A model generated the notes under the pieces. The model saw only the letters and a list, made by a program, of their open reading frames with translations. It searched no databases and had not been told where the DNA came from. A stretch of 64,000 nucleotides of DNA from Nonomuraea wenchangensis (GTDB lineage: Bacteria; Actinomycetota; Actinomycetes; Streptosporangiales; Streptosporangiaceae). Where the stretch lies: positions 829,431 to 893,430 of the forward strand of contig NZ_FOHX01000002.1 of assembly GCF_900111685.1 (NCBI RefSeq). Direction: 5' to 3'. Position 1 is the first letter of the stretch. Each line of letters begins with the position of its first letter. The translations under genes were made by a program, and so were the position numbers. Of the stretch, positions 45,652 to 54,533 are shown piece by piece.

Positions 45652-47003
45652 GAGCCGGTCACGACCTGGATGGGCGTGGTGGGGTCGTCGTGGTCCTTGA
45701 TCGGCGTGGCGACGGCCTCGGGCGGCGGCGGGTCGACCCGGCGCGGCGGCTGCCACGGCTCGCGTTCGAGCGCCCGGATGAAGGCGTCGACCATGACCGG
45801 GTCGAAGTGGGTGCCCGCGCTCTTGCGCAGCTCCTCGACGGCGACGGGCACCGGCCGGGCGCCGCGGTAGGAGCGGTCGGAGGTCATCGAGTCGAACGCG
45901 TCGGCGACCGCGATGACCTTGGCGAACTCGGGGATCTCGTCGCCCGCGAGGCCCATCGGGTAGCCGGTGCCGTCGTGCTTCTCGTGGTGATGCATGATGC
46001 CGGCGTAGGCCTCGTCGAGGAAGCCGATGCCCCTGACGATCTCCAGGCCGCGCATCGGGTGGAGCTGGATCGCGGCGAACTCCTCCTCGGTGAGCGGCCC
46101 GTCCTTCTGCAGCACCTTGGTGGGCACGCCGAGCTTGCCGACGTCGTGGAGCATCCCGGCGTAGCGGATCGCCCGCACCCGTTCCAGGCCCATGCCGATC
46201 TCCTGGGCGATCATCGAGGAGGCGTGCGAGACGCGCGTGCAGTGGCCCCTGGTGTAGTAGTCCTTGGTCTCCACGGCCTGGCACAGGGCGGCGATGGTGG
46301 CGTCGTACGAGCGCTGCTGCGCGTGATACTGGCCGAACGCCCACCGCGCCACGAACAGCGGCAGCAGCACCAGCACCGCCGAGATCGACTGCACGGTCGC
46401 CCAGAGCCCGGCCACGAGCAGCCCGAACGTGCCGTAACCCAGATAGGACAGCAGGAACTGCGCCATGCCCCGCACCGGCACCTCGGTGTCCCGCACCCCG
46501 GTGGCCAGCGCGATCATGGTGAGCGTGAGCACGATGTTGAGCGGCACGTAGACGGCGGTGGCCGCGGCGTAGGGCCCGATGAGGTCGTCGAAGGCGTTGA
46601 CCTGGGGGACGCCGACCCGCCCGTCGAGCGCGAGGTAGACCTGCCCGGCCGCGTAGCCGCAGATGGCGAACTGGGCGCCGTTGAAGAGGCGTTTGATCAG
46701 CGGCAGCCCCGGCCGGACGCTCAGCACCGCGGTCAGCCCCACCAGGGCCGCGCCCTCGGGGCCGATGAGCACCACGGCGGCGAGCGAGGCGGAGAAGCTG
46801 ACCGACACCGCGAACTGCTCCACGTTGAGCAGCGTGGGCATCGACTCGCAGACGAGGAACAGCAGGGCGAGCACCAGCAGGACGTCGAGGTCCTCGGTGG
46901 CCACGGGCGCGCCGGAGACGACCGCGGCGCGGGCGATGAGCGCGGCCGCCGCGCCGATGACGGCGACCAGGTAGACCCTCGCGGGCCACGGCAGGTCACG
47001 CAT
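45648..47003 (-). CDS. membrane-bound HD-GYP domain protein
   Basis: 451 residues. Seven or so membrane helices (residues 1-225) with the layout of the MASE-like sensors, then an HD-GYP domain: TRGHCTRVSHASSMIAQEIG, YAGMLHDVGKLGVP, HHHEKHDGTGYPMGL (GYP intact) and ADAFDSMTSDRSYR. HD-GYP proteins degrade cyclic di-GMP. No GGDEF or EAL domain lies in the window. A Pro-rich tail (PPRRVDPPPPEAV) precedes the ATGA overlap with the second HD gene. Confidence 0.9.
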   Translation of the reverse strand: MRDLPWPARVYLVAVIGAAAALIARAAVVSGAPVATEDLDVLLVLALLFLVCESMPTLLNVEQFAVSVSFSASLAAVVLIGPEGAALVGLTAVLSVRPGLPLIKRLFNGAQFAICGYAAGQVYLALDGRVGVPQVNAFDDLIGPYAAATAVYVPLNIVLTLTMIALATGVRDTEVPVRGMAQFLLSYLGYGTFGLLVAGLWATVQSISAVLVLLPLFVARWAFGQYHAQQRSYDATIAALCQAVETKDYYTRGHCTRVSHASSMIAQEIGMGLERVRAIRYAGMLHDVGKLGVPTKVLQKDGPLTEEEFAAIQLHPMRGLEIVRGIGFLDEAYAGIMHHHEKHDGTGYPMGLAGDEIPEFAKVIAVADAFDSMTSDRSYRGARPVPVAVEELRKSAGTHFDPVMVDAFIRALEREPWQPPRRVDPPPPEAVATPIKDHDDPTTPIQVVTGS

Positions 47004-47197
47004 GCGGCTCCCCCTCCGGCGTCGTCAGGTCCAGGACACGCCTGGAGGCGTCACGCCGCCGGCCCACGCAGGCGTCCGGGCGACCGTCACCTTCACCATG
47101 CGATGCCTCCACGTCGACTTCAGGGAATCAACGCTACAGAAGACGACGCGGCCGTACCGGCCGGCCGGAGAATCGCAAGCAAAGCGTAATCAAGCCA

Positions 47198-48139
47198 CTA
47201 CGTGCGGCGATGCGAACGCGCCCACTCGACGGTCTGCTTGAGGCCGGTCGCGAGGTCGGTGCGCGGCTCCCAGCCGAGCCCGGCCTGGGCGGGCACCGGG
47301 TCGACGGCCATGGCGGGCAGGTCGCCGAGCCGCGCCGGGGCGAAGCCCGGCTTGTCGGGCGCGCCGGCGGCGTCGGCGATCAGCGTGTGCAGGCGGCGGT
47401 CGGTGGTCTGGATGCCGGTGCCGAGGTTGAACCTGCGGCCGTCGCCGCGCGGGCCGCAGGCGCGGGCGAAGCCGTCCACGACGTCCTCGACGAAGACGTA
47501 GTCGCGGGTCTGCGTGCCGTCGCCGAAGACGACCGTGGGCGTGCCGTTGAGCAGGGCGTCGGTGAAGATCGACACGACGCCGGCCTCGCCCTGGGGCGAC
47601 TGGCGGGGGCCGTAGACGTTGGAGAGCACGAGCGTGGTGTACTCGATGCCGTGCAGGGCGCGGAAGGTGGCGAGGTAGATCTCGCCGCTCAGCTTGGAGG
47701 CCGCGTACGGCGAACGCGGATCGGTCGGCGCGTCGCCGGGCACCGGGATGGTGGCCGGCCGCCCGTAGACCGCCACGGACGAGGCGAAGACCACCTTGCG
47801 GGCGCGGCCCTCGTGCGCCGCCTCCAGGACGCGGGCGGTGCCCTCGACGTTGACGGAGGCGTCGTGCACCGGGTCGGCGACGCTCCTGCGCACGCTGATC
47901 TGCGCGGCCAGGTGGCAGATGACCTCCGGCTGCACCTCGGCGGCCAGGCCCACCATGGCCGGCTCGCGCACGTCGAGGACGTGCAGCCGGAACCGCTCGC
48001 TCGTGGCCGCCCCGGTCAGGTTGTCCCTGCTGCCGGAGGACAGGTCGTCCACGACGTGGACCTCGTGGCCGTCGGCAAGCAGCCGATCGACGAGGTTCGA
48101 TCCGATGAACCCGGCACCCCCGGTGACCAAGACGCGCAT
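47198..48139 (-). CDS. NAD-dependent epimerase (UDP-glucose 4-epimerase-like SDR)
   Basis: 313-residue extended short-chain dehydrogenase. NAD motif GGAGFIGSNLVDRLLADGHEV, the DDLSSG loop, and catalytic Ser plus YAASKLSGE; substrate-binding NVYGPRQSPQGEAGVVSIF. Similar to UDP-glucose or UDP-glucuronate 4-epimerases, so a role in cell-surface polysaccharide is likely. It begins nine bases after the rsrA stop and may share the sigR transcript, linking it to thiol-stress induction (inference). Confidence 0.9.
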   Translation of the reverse strand: MRVLVTGGAGFIGSNLVDRLLADGHEVHVVDDLSSGSRDNLTGAATSERFRLHVLDVREPAMVGLAAEVQPEVICHLAAQISVRRSVADPVHDASVNVEGTARVLEAAHEGRARKVVFASSVAVYGRPATIPVPGDAPTDPRSPYAASKLSGEIYLATFRALHGIEYTTLVLSNVYGPRQSPQGEAGVVSIFTDALLNGTPTVVFGDGTQTRDYVFVEDVVDGFARACGPRGDGRRFNLGTGIQTTDRRLHTLIADAAGAPDKPGFAPARLGDLPAMAVDPVPAQAGLGWEPRTDLATGLKQTVEWARSHRRT

Positions 48140-48148
48140 GGGAGCATC

Positions 48149-48415
48149 CTAGTCGGGGAGCTCGGCTCTCACCTGTGCGATTCGGTCCAGCACTTTCGAG
48201 CGCAGGTCAGCGGGGACGGGATCGCAGCCACAATGTTTGGCTACGAGCGCTTTGACCGCTTTGTCGAGGTCGTACTCCTTCAGGCACGGGCTGCACTCGT
48301 CGAGGTGCACGCGGATCTCGACGACGTCGTGCTCGGTCAGCTCGCCGTCGAGATAGGCGTAGACCTTGTCGAGCACCTCGCGACAGTCCGTGTCATGTGG
48401 GTTGCCACAGCTCAT
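48149..48415 (-). CDS. rsrA: redox-sensing anti-sigma factor RsrA
   Basis: 88-residue zinc-binding anti-sigma factor of the ZAS class. Cys3, Cys11, His37, Cys41 and Cys44 occupy the same positions as in S. coelicolor RsrA ([11 protein letters not shown] and VHLDECSPC), with further cysteines at 62 and 64. Oxidation is known to form a disulfide, eject zinc and free SigR. Coupled to sigR by ATGA, the standard arrangement; the epimerase follows after nine bases. Confidence 0.95.
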   Translation of the reverse strand: MSCGNPHDTDCREVLDKVYAYLDGELTEHDVVEIRVHLDECSPCLKEYDLDKAVKALVAKHCGCDPVPADLRSKVLDRIAQVRAELPD

Positions 48416-49017
48416 TTCGTTTCCTCCGCCGGGACCAGGCCGCGCTCGCGGGCGTAGTCCTCAAGGAGGCCCCGCAGCTGTCTGCGTCCCCTGTGCAGCC
48501 TCGACATCACGGTGCCGATGGGAGTGCCCATGATGTCGGCGATCTCCTTGTAGGGGAAGCCTTCGACGTCGGCCAGGTAGACCGCGATCCTGAACTCCTC
48601 GGGCAACGCCGCGAGGGCCTGCTTGATGTCGCCGTCGGGCAGGTGCTCCAGCGCCTCGACCTCGGCCGACTTCAGGCCGCTCGAGGTGTGGGACTCCGCC
48701 CGCGCGAGCTGCCAGTCCTCGATCTCCTCGGTGCCGGACTGCTTGGGCTCGCGCTGCTTCTTGCGGTAGCTGTTGATGAAGGTGTTCGTGAGGATCCGGT
48801 AGAGCCACGCCTTGAGGTTGGTGCCCTGCTGGAACTGATGGAACGACGCGAACGCCTTGGCGAAGGTCTCCTGGAGGAGGTCTTCTGCGTCCGCGGGATT
48901 TCGGGTCATCCGGAGCGCGGCGCTGTAGAGCTGTTCGAGATACGGCATGACGTCGCGTTCGAATCGCTCGCTCCGCTGCTCCAGCGTCTCCGCGCCTGTC
49001 GCGGGCACCGGACCCAC
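48412..49017 (-). CDS. sigR: thiol-oxidative-stress ECF sigma factor SigR/SigH
   Basis: About 201 residues from GTG 49017. ECF regions: [20 protein letters not shown] (region 2.1-2.2), [20 protein letters not shown] and [19 protein letters not shown] (2.3-2.4), [20 protein letters not shown] and [20 protein letters not shown] (4). Controls the disulfide and thiol stress regulon and is held by RsrA. GTG 49017 gives the homologous GPV start; GTG 49008 has a better-spaced AGGGGG. The frame stays open to ATG 49128, which would add 37 residues (see the promoter and finding). Confidence 0.93.
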   Translation of the reverse strand: MGPVPATGAETLEQRSERFERDVMPYLEQLYSAALRMTRNPADAEDLLQETFAKAFASFHQFQQGTNLKAWLYRILTNTFINSYRKKQREPKQSGTEEIEDWQLARAESHTSSGLKSAEVEALEHLPDGDIKQALAALPEEFRIAVYLADVEGFPYKEIADIMGTPIGTVMSRLHRGRRQLRGLLEDYARERGLVPAEETK

Positions 49018-49137
49018 CCCCCTAAGATCACCGGTGGCCTGCTGCTGCGGGTCACCGTACTCGGGGAAGGATACCCGCTGGACCGGGGCCGGCCTGGCAT
49101 CGGGGAGGGGCGCTGCCAATGTGAGCATGCTCGTCGC

Positions 49138-49163
49138 AACATCCCCGCGCCCTCGTCTGTTCC
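49138..49163 (-). promoter_or_regulatory. SigR-type autoregulatory promoter
   Basis: On the minus strand GGAACA, a 17-base spacer and GTT match the SigR/SigH promoter pattern GGAA(T/C)-N18-GTT. The predicted start lies about ten bases upstream of ATG 49128, in frame with sigR, so the transcript would be almost leaderless and encode a longer SigR. Confidence 0.7.
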
Positions 49164-49250
49164 CGCAAGATAGAAGGTACGAAGGACCCGGTGCGGGGAA
49201 CGTCATACGTACCGGCTGGTAGCCCTTTTTCCGTCACCCAGGAGTCGCGT

Positions 49251-49994
49251 GTGCTGCCCATTCCGGCCGAGGAACTCAACGGCTCAGGGACGCTCGGGCC
49301 GTACTGGACGTTCTACCGCGCCGTCGCCGCCGAACAACTCAACCGCTGGCTTCCCGCCGACCCCTCCGTGATCCTCGACCTGTCCGGCGGCCGGGGGCGC
49401 TGGTCCGGGCAGGCGGCGAGGGCCGGGCACAAAGTGATCGAGCTGCTGGACTTCCGCCGTACCGTCGACGGGCAGTCCCGGCTGCGGGACGCCGACCGGG
49501 TCCGTCATATACGCGCCGACGATCTGGCGTTCCTGCCCGACGCGAGCGTGGACGCGGTGCTCGCCGAGGAGCGCGTGATGTCGATCGAGCTCATGGCGGA
49601 GTCGGCCATGAGCGACGTCGCCCGGGTGCTGCGGCCTGGCGGCCGGGCGCTGGTGTGCGTCGACTCGCTGGTCCTCGGCATGGCGATACTCGCCGAGCAG
49701 GAGCAGTGGCAGCATCTGCGGCAGACCGGCGAGGTCATGCTCGTGCCCTGGCCCGACGGCAGCATCACGCGCTGCTTCAGCGGCGCGCAGTTGCGCGAGC
49801 TGCTGATCGGCGCCGGTCTCGAGGTGGAGTGGGTACGCCCGCGCACGGTGCTGTCGCCGTCCACGGTCGACCACGTGCTCGGCTCCGACGCGCGCTCGCT
49901 GACCTGGCTCGTCCGGACGGAGCTGGAGGCCCACCCGGACGACGACGACACCGTCGGCATCCACCTCGTGGCCAGCGCCAGGAAGAAGGGCTGA
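49251..49994 (+). CDS. class I SAM-dependent methyltransferase
   Basis: 247 residues. The nucleotide-binding motif VILDLSGGRGRWSGQ, acidic strand ending IELLDF, RADDLAFLPDASVDAVLAEERV and MSDVARVLRPGGRALVCVD form the Rossmann methyltransferase fold. Substrate unknown. Start chosen at GTG 49251, six bases after AGGAG. Divergent from sigR, whose promoter region it shares in part. Confidence 0.87.
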   Translation: MLPIPAEELNGSGTLGPYWTFYRAVAAEQLNRWLPADPSVILDLSGGRGRWSGQAARAGHKVIELLDFRRTVDGQSRLRDADRVRHIRADDLAFLPDASVDAVLAEERVMSIELMAESAMSDVARVLRPGGRALVCVDSLVLGMAILAEQEQWQHLRQTGEVMLVPWPDGSITRCFSGAQLRELLIGAGLEVEWVRPRTVLSPSTVDHVLGSDARSLTWLVRTELEAHPDDDDTVGIHLVASARKKG

Positions 49995-50012
49995 CGCCCT
50001 CAGGGGTGACCG

Positions 50013-50100
50013 CCGTTCTTCGTGGCCGGCGGCGCTCCCGCAGGGTTTTCATGGCCGGCGGCGCTTTTCGTGGTCGGCGACGCTCCCGCAGCTCTGGGGG
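50013..50100. repeat. imperfect tandem repeats after methyltransferase
   Basis: Three units close to TTCGTGGCCGGCGGCGCT, two followed by CCCGCAG, fill the convergent interval between the methyltransferase and the TraR/DksA gene. Low complexity, perhaps terminator-like. Confidence 0.55.
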
Positions 50101-50105
50101 CGTGC

Positions 50106-50438
50106 TCAGCGGCGCCGCTCCCGCTTGCCCTGGCACTCGACGCACCTGGCGGCCTCGGGCCGCGCCTCCAGGCGGCCTTCAGGCACCGGCCTGGCGCAGT
50201 CGACGCAGCGGCCGTACACGCCTTCCTCCAGGCGCTTGAGCGCCTGGACGACCGCGTCGCGCTGCGTACCCGCCACGGTCAGCATGGCGCGGGCGCGGTC
50301 GGCGTCGGTCAGGTCGGAGCCGGCGTCGGCCGCGTGGTGCTCGCGCACCGCGACCGGGTCTCCCTGCAGCACGGCGATCGAACGGTCCAGTTCGGCCAGC
50401 ATGTCTTCCAGCCGCTCACGAGCGGTCGTGACGTCCAC
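50106..50438 (-). CDS. TraR/DksA C4-type zinc-finger protein
   Basis: 110 residues. Two antiparallel N-terminal helices (MDVTTARERLEDMLAELDRS, then LTVAGTQRDAVVQALKRLEE) and a C4 zinc finger CVDC...CVEC near residues 78-102 are the DksA-like layout, but shorter than DksA. Such proteins bind RNA polymerase in the secondary channel or act on stringent control. The two-helix tip residues of DksA (DxxDxA) are not clearly present, although TDADRA occurs at the turn. Function inferred from fold only. Confidence 0.83.
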   Translation of the reverse strand: MDVTTARERLEDMLAELDRSIAVLQGDPVAVREHHAADAGSDLTDADRARAMLTVAGTQRDAVVQALKRLEEGVYGRCVDCARPVPEGRLEARPEAARCVECQGKRERRR

Positions 50439-50596
50439 GAATCCGCACCTCCGGGTAAAAGGAAGCAGCCCGTGGCGAGAACTCCCCGGCTGTCCCGCCC
50501 GGTGCAGTCAAAAGGGGCATGTGCCGCGGTGACCTCGTGTAAACGAATGCACGCGCTTTCCTCACCGGATGCCCACTTACCGCACTTCCTACACCT

Positions 50597-51343
50597 TCAG
50601 AAAAGGGCCGTCTCCTCCTCGTCAGGGAGGGGTTTGATGAGGTCGGGCCCATTGTTTCTGACGTTGTTGACGTCGGTCGACACCGCGTACGCGGTGAGCC
50701 GCCCCTGCTCGGCCGGCACCAGCAGCCGGGTGGCCTCGGCGGGGTCGGTGAGCTTGGGATCGAGCCATTCGGCCCAGCGCTCCCGCTCGATCATCATGGG
50801 CATCCTGTCGTGGATGCGGCCCAGCTGGTCCTCGGCGTCGGTGGTGATCACCGTGCAGGTGACGAGCCATTTGAGCGGATCGTCGTCGTCGCGCGAGGGG
50901 TCCTTCCAGAACTCGTACAGGCCGGCCATCGCCAGCACCCCGCCGTCCGCCGGATGAATGTAGTAGGGCTGCTTCTTCCGCTTCTCGCCCTCGACCGGCA
51001 TCCATTCGAAGTAGCCGTCGGCGGGCAGCAGGCACCTGCGCTTGGCGAACGCCCGGCGGTAGGACGGCTTGTCCGCCACTGTCTCGATCCTGGCGTTGAT
51101 CATGCGTGAGCCGATCGACGGGTCCTTGGCCCACGACGGCACGAGGCCCCACTTGACGACCCTGAGCTGCCGCACCGCGCGGTCGCCCTCGCCGGGCACG
51201 CGGTCCATGATCGCGTAGACGTTCTTGGTGGGCGCGACGTTGTAGTCGGGGCCCAGCTCCTTGTCGGGCTCGCCGTCCAGCTCGACCTGGAACTCCTCCA
51301 GGATCTCGTGCTTCTTGCGCGCCGAGGCGTATCTACCGCACAT
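50597..51343 (-). CDS. SRAP/HMCES-family abasic-site-binding peptidase
   Basis: 248-residue SOS-response-associated protein. It begins MCGRYAS; removal of Met exposes the catalytic Cys2 that forms a thiazolidine with abasic sites in single-stranded DNA. Other family motifs are YNVAPTKNVYAI, INARIETVADKPSYR, CLLPADGYFEW and IHDRMPMMI (Glu and His of the active site). It shields abasic DNA in replication. Mycobacterial homolog Rv3226c lies next to aroA, as here. Divergent from aroA. Confidence 0.93.
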   Translation of the reverse strand: MCGRYASARKKHEILEEFQVELDGEPDKELGPDYNVAPTKNVYAIMDRVPGEGDRAVRQLRVVKWGLVPSWAKDPSIGSRMINARIETVADKPSYRRAFAKRRCLLPADGYFEWMPVEGEKRKKQPYYIHPADGGVLAMAGLYEFWKDPSRDDDDPLKWLVTCTVITTDAEDQLGRIHDRMPMMIERERWAEWLDPKLTDPAEATRLLVPAEQGRLTAYAVSTDVNNVRNNGPDLIKPLPDEEETALF

Positions 51344-51449
51344 GACCCCACCCTGCCACGCGACACCGACACCTACGCCTTCCCGCCGCGTGTTCACCGT
51401 CGTCCACAGGTGGTGACCCCCGCCCGTCACGCCCGGATAGGCTTTGGCC

Positions 51450-52736
51450 ATGTCCGTTCCGCACTGGCCCGCGCCCACCGCCGCCGCTCCCGTCAGCGCC
51501 GCCGTGCCGCTGCCCGGCAGCAAGTCGGTGACCAACCGCGCGCTCGTCCTGGCCGCGCTCGCCGAGGGTCCCGGCGTGGTGCGCAGGGCCCTGCGCAGCC
51601 GCGACGCCGACCTCATGGTCGCCGCGCTGCGCGCGCTCGGCGCCCGGCTGGAGCCCTCCGCAGAGACCCCGGCGAGCGTCGACTGGCACGTCACGCCCGG
51701 CCCGATCCGCGGCGGCGCGGCCGTCGACGCCGGCCTCGCGGGCACGGTCATGAGGTTCGTGCCGCCGATCGCCGCGCTGGCCGACGGGCCGGTCTCCTTC
51801 GACGGCGATCCGCACGCCCGCAAGCGCCCGATGGGCCCCATCCTCGACGCCCTGCGGGCGCTCGGCGCGCGGGTCGACAACGACGCGCTGCCGTTCACCA
51901 TCAGCGGGCCGCTGACCGGCGGCGAGGTCACGCTCGACGCCTCGGGCTCCTCGCAGTTCGTGTCGGGGCTGATGCTGTCGGCCGCGCGCTTCGCCAAGGG
52001 CGTCACGATCCGGCACGCCGGCCCGCCGGTGCCCTCCCAGCCCCACATCCGGATGACCGTGCAGATGCTCAGGGCGGCCGAGGTCGTGGTCGACGACAGC
52101 GAGCCCGACGTGTGGCGGGTCGAGCCAAGCCCGATCGCGGCGCGCGACGTCACGGTGGAGCCCGACCTGTCCAACGCGGCGCCGTTCCTCGCCGCCGCGC
52201 TCGTCACGGGCGGCACGGTCACCATCCCCGCCTGGCCGCGCGTCACCACCCAGCCGGGCGACGCGCTGCGCGGCCTGCTCACGTCCATGGGCGCCACCGT
52301 CGCCCGCGACGAGCACGCCGACGCCGCCGACCTGGTGCTCACCGGCACCGGCGAGATCACCGGCATCGACGCCGACCTGCGCGAGGTCGGCGAGCTCACG
52401 CCCACCATCGCCGCCCTGGCCGCGCTCGCCACCACGCCGACCCGCATCCGCGGCGTGGCCCATCTGCGCGGCCACGAGACCGACCGGCTGGCCGCGCTGG
52501 CCACCGAGATCAACCGGCTGGGCGGCGACGCCGAGGAGACCGACGACGGGCTGATCATCCGCCCGCGCCCGCTGCACGGCGGCGTCTTCCGCAGCTACGA
52601 CGACCACCGCATGGCCACGGCCGGCGCGGTGATCGGCCTGCGCGTGCCCGGCGTCGAGGTGGAGAACATCGCGACGACCGCCAAGACCCTGCCGGAGTTC
52701 GTCCGCATGTGGACGGCGATGCTGGAGTCCCGGTGA
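51450..52736 (+). CDS. aroA: 3-phosphoshikimate 1-carboxyvinyltransferase (EPSP synthase)
   Basis: 428-residue shikimate-pathway enzyme joining PEP to shikimate-3-phosphate. Two-domain fold with [15 protein letters not shown], a catalytic [52 protein letters not shown] and YDDHRMA near the end. Start ATG 51450 with GGATAGG eight bases upstream; TTG 51444 is a rare alternative. A 66-codon frame begins at its stop (GTGA) and leads to rsgA, so an aroA-rsgA transcript is likely. Confidence 0.95.
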   Translation: MSVPHWPAPTAAAPVSAAVPLPGSKSVTNRALVLAALAEGPGVVRRALRSRDADLMVAALRALGARLEPSAETPASVDWHVTPGPIRGGAAVDAGLAGTVMRFVPPIAALADGPVSFDGDPHARKRPMGPILDALRALGARVDNDALPFTISGPLTGGEVTLDASGSSQFVSGLMLSAARFAKGVTIRHAGPPVPSQPHIRMTVQMLRAAEVVVDDSEPDVWRVEPSPIAARDVTVEPDLSNAAPFLAAALVTGGTVTIPAWPRVTTQPGDALRGLLTSMGATVARDEHADAADLVLTGTGEITGIDADLREVGELTPTIAALAALATTPTRIRGVAHLRGHETDRLAALATEINRLGGDAEETDDGLIIRPRPLHGGVFRSYDDHRMATAGAVIGLRVPGVEVENIATTAKTLPEFVRMWTAMLESR

Positions 52737-52933
52737 CCGCACGGACCGAGGTCCCGGTGGCCGGACAGGCTGGTTTCGCGACCGGCGCTCCGGGCACCTC
52801 GCAAGGGGGCGATCCGCGCCGGCGTGCCGCCCGTCCCGCCGCCGCTTCCCTACGCCACCCCCGGCAGCAGGCGCGCGGACCCCGTACGACCGCCCGAAGG
52901 AAGGAACTCACGCACATGGGAGCGGACCGCTGA
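52733..52933 (+). CDS. possible 66-residue ORF linking aroA and rsgA
   Basis: GTG 52733 overlaps the aroA stop (GTGA), and the ORF stops at 52931-52933, overlapping the CTG codon that may start rsgA. The product would be basic, Arg/Ala/Pro-rich ([17 protein letters not shown]), with no recognised domain. It could be a real coupling peptide, or simply an open frame in GC-rich DNA. Its ribosome-binding site and internal ATG 52916 (after GGAAGGA) are noted in the findings. Confidence 0.35.
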   Translation: MTARTEVPVAGQAGFATGAPGTSQGGDPRRRAARPAAASLRHPRQQARGPRTTARRKELTHMGADR

Positions 52934-53985
52934 GAAAGCGGGAATACGACGAGGACGACGTACGGGTGAGGCCGGGCAAGGGCTCGCGCCCGCGCACCCG
53001 CAACCGTCCCGCGCACGAGGACGCCATCGAGGGCTTCGTGGTCGCCGTCGACCGGGGCCGCTACACCATCCTGGTGGAGCCCGACCGCGCCAAGGGCTCG
53101 GCGCACAAACGCAAGCAGCAGCACCAACGCCGGCTCGTGGTCGCCATGAAGGCCCGTGAGCTGGGCCGCAAGGGCATCGTGGTCGGCGACCGGGTCGCGC
53201 TGGTGGGCGACGTGTCGGGCCGGCCCGACACGCTGGCCCGGGTGGTGCGCGTGGAGCCGCGCACCTCGATGCTGCGCCGATCGGCAGACGACACCGAGGA
53301 CACCGACGGCATCGAGCGCCCGATCGTGGCCAACGCCGACCAGCTGGTGATCGTCGCCGCGCTCGCCGATCCGCCGCCCCGGCCGCGGATGATCGACCGC
53401 ATCCTCGTGGCGGCGTTCGACGCCGAGATCGACACCCTGCTCTGTCTCACCAAGTCCGACCTCGCCCCGCCCGACGGCCTCGTGGCGCTCTACGAGCCGC
53501 TGGGCGTCTCGCACGTCGTCGTCCACAAGGGCGGCTCGCTCGACGAGCTGCGCGAGCACCTGGCCGGCCGGATCAGCGTCCTGGTCGGCCACTCGGGGGT
53601 CGGCAAGTCCACCCTGGTCAACGCCCTGGTCCCCGACGCCAACCGGGCCGTCTCCCAGGTCAACGCGGTCACCGGCAGGGGCCGGCACACCTCCACCTCG
53701 GCGGTGGCCCTTGAGCTGCCGGAGGGCGGCTGGATCATCGACACGCCGGGGGTGCGCAGTTTCGGCCTGGCCCACGTGTCGGTGGAGACGGTGCTGGCCG
53801 CCTTCCCCGACCTGGTGGAGGGCACGGTCCACTGCCCCAAGGGCTGCACCCACCTGGCCGACGGCTGCGCGCTCGACGCCTGGGTGGCCGCGGGCAACGC
53901 CGATCCCGCCCGGCTGGAGTCGCTGCGCCGCCTGCTGTCCAGCCGCGAAGGCGCGCTCGACGACACCGCCGAGCGCGCCACGTGA
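52930..53985 (+). CDS. rsgA: ribosome small-subunit GTPase RsgA
   Basis: About 351 residues. An N-terminal OB-fold is followed by a circularly permuted GTPase: the G4 loop LTKSD precedes G1 GHSGVGKST, then DTPGVRSFGL (G3). The C-terminal zinc motif CPKGCTHLADGC is intact. It assists late maturation of the 30S subunit. By comparison with streptomycete RsgA, the true N-terminus should include REYDEDDVRVRP, implying a CTG start at 52930 (GGGAG six bases upstream); GTG 52966 is the conventional alternative. Confidence 0.93.
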   Translation: MRKREYDEDDVRVRPGKGSRPRTRNRPAHEDAIEGFVVAVDRGRYTILVEPDRAKGSAHKRKQQHQRRLVVAMKARELGRKGIVVGDRVALVGDVSGRPDTLARVVRVEPRTSMLRRSADDTEDTDGIERPIVANADQLVIVAALADPPPRPRMIDRILVAAFDAEIDTLLCLTKSDLAPPDGLVALYEPLGVSHVVVHKGGSLDELREHLAGRISVLVGHSGVGKSTLVNALVPDANRAVSQVNAVTGRGRHTSTSAVALELPEGGWIIDTPGVRSFGLAHVSVETVLAAFPDLVEGTVHCPKGCTHLADGCALDAWVAAGNADPARLESLRRLLSSREGALDDTAERAT

Positions 53986-53988
53986 CGA

Positions 53989-54435
53989 TCAGCGCCGGTG
54001 GGGCCGCAGCGTCCAGGTGATGGCGACCGTGGAGACGAGGACGCCGTCGCCGTCCGTCAGCTCCACCGCCACCTCGAACTCGGGCCGCCCGCCCGCGTCC
54101 AGCTCGGCGACCACCGCCTCCCGCGTGGCCAGCAGCCGGGCCTCCGCGCGCACCTCGCCCTTGGCGAACTTGCGGTACTCCACGCTGGCGCCGGTGGTGA
54201 GCGGCACGGCCCGGCCGAGCTCGTCCCCCAGCAGCGAGAGCATCGCCGCTCCCGAGGCCGTCTCGGCCAGCGTGAACAGCGCTCCGGCGTGCGGCCCCGC
54301 CACGTGGTTGTGCACGTCCTCGCGATCGGGCAGCCGGCAGACCGCCCGCCCGTCGCCCACCTCGTCGAAGACGATCCCCACGGTCCGGGCGAAGGGGACG
54401 GTCTCCAGCAGCAACGCACCAACATCTAACGACAT
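53989..54435 (-). CDS. DUF4442 / YiiD-like hotdog thioesterase
   Basis: 148 residues with a hotdog fold similar to DUF4442: PFARTVGIVFDEV, HNHVAGPHAGALFTLAETASGAAMLSLL (given as HNHVAGPHAGALFTLAET) and EYRKFAKGEVRAEA. The HNHxxGxHAGA motif resembles the active-site helix of bacterial thioesterases. Likely an acyl-CoA or acyl-ACP thioesterase of unknown specificity. Divergent from hisN. Confidence 0.85.
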   Translation of the reverse strand: MSLDVGALLLETVPFARTVGIVFDEVGDGRAVCRLPDREDVHNHVAGPHAGALFTLAETASGAAMLSLLGDELGRAVPLTTGASVEYRKFAKGEVRAEARLLATREAVVAELDAGGRPEFEVAVELTDGDGVLVSTVAITWTLRPHRR

Positions 54436-54533
54436 ATCGGCATGCTACCCGCCAGTAACAGGAGGGGTGGTTACCAGAAAAGGGGCGTCTGCGACTGATG
54501 TTCCGTCCGCCCGGCACGATAGCGTGGGCGACC

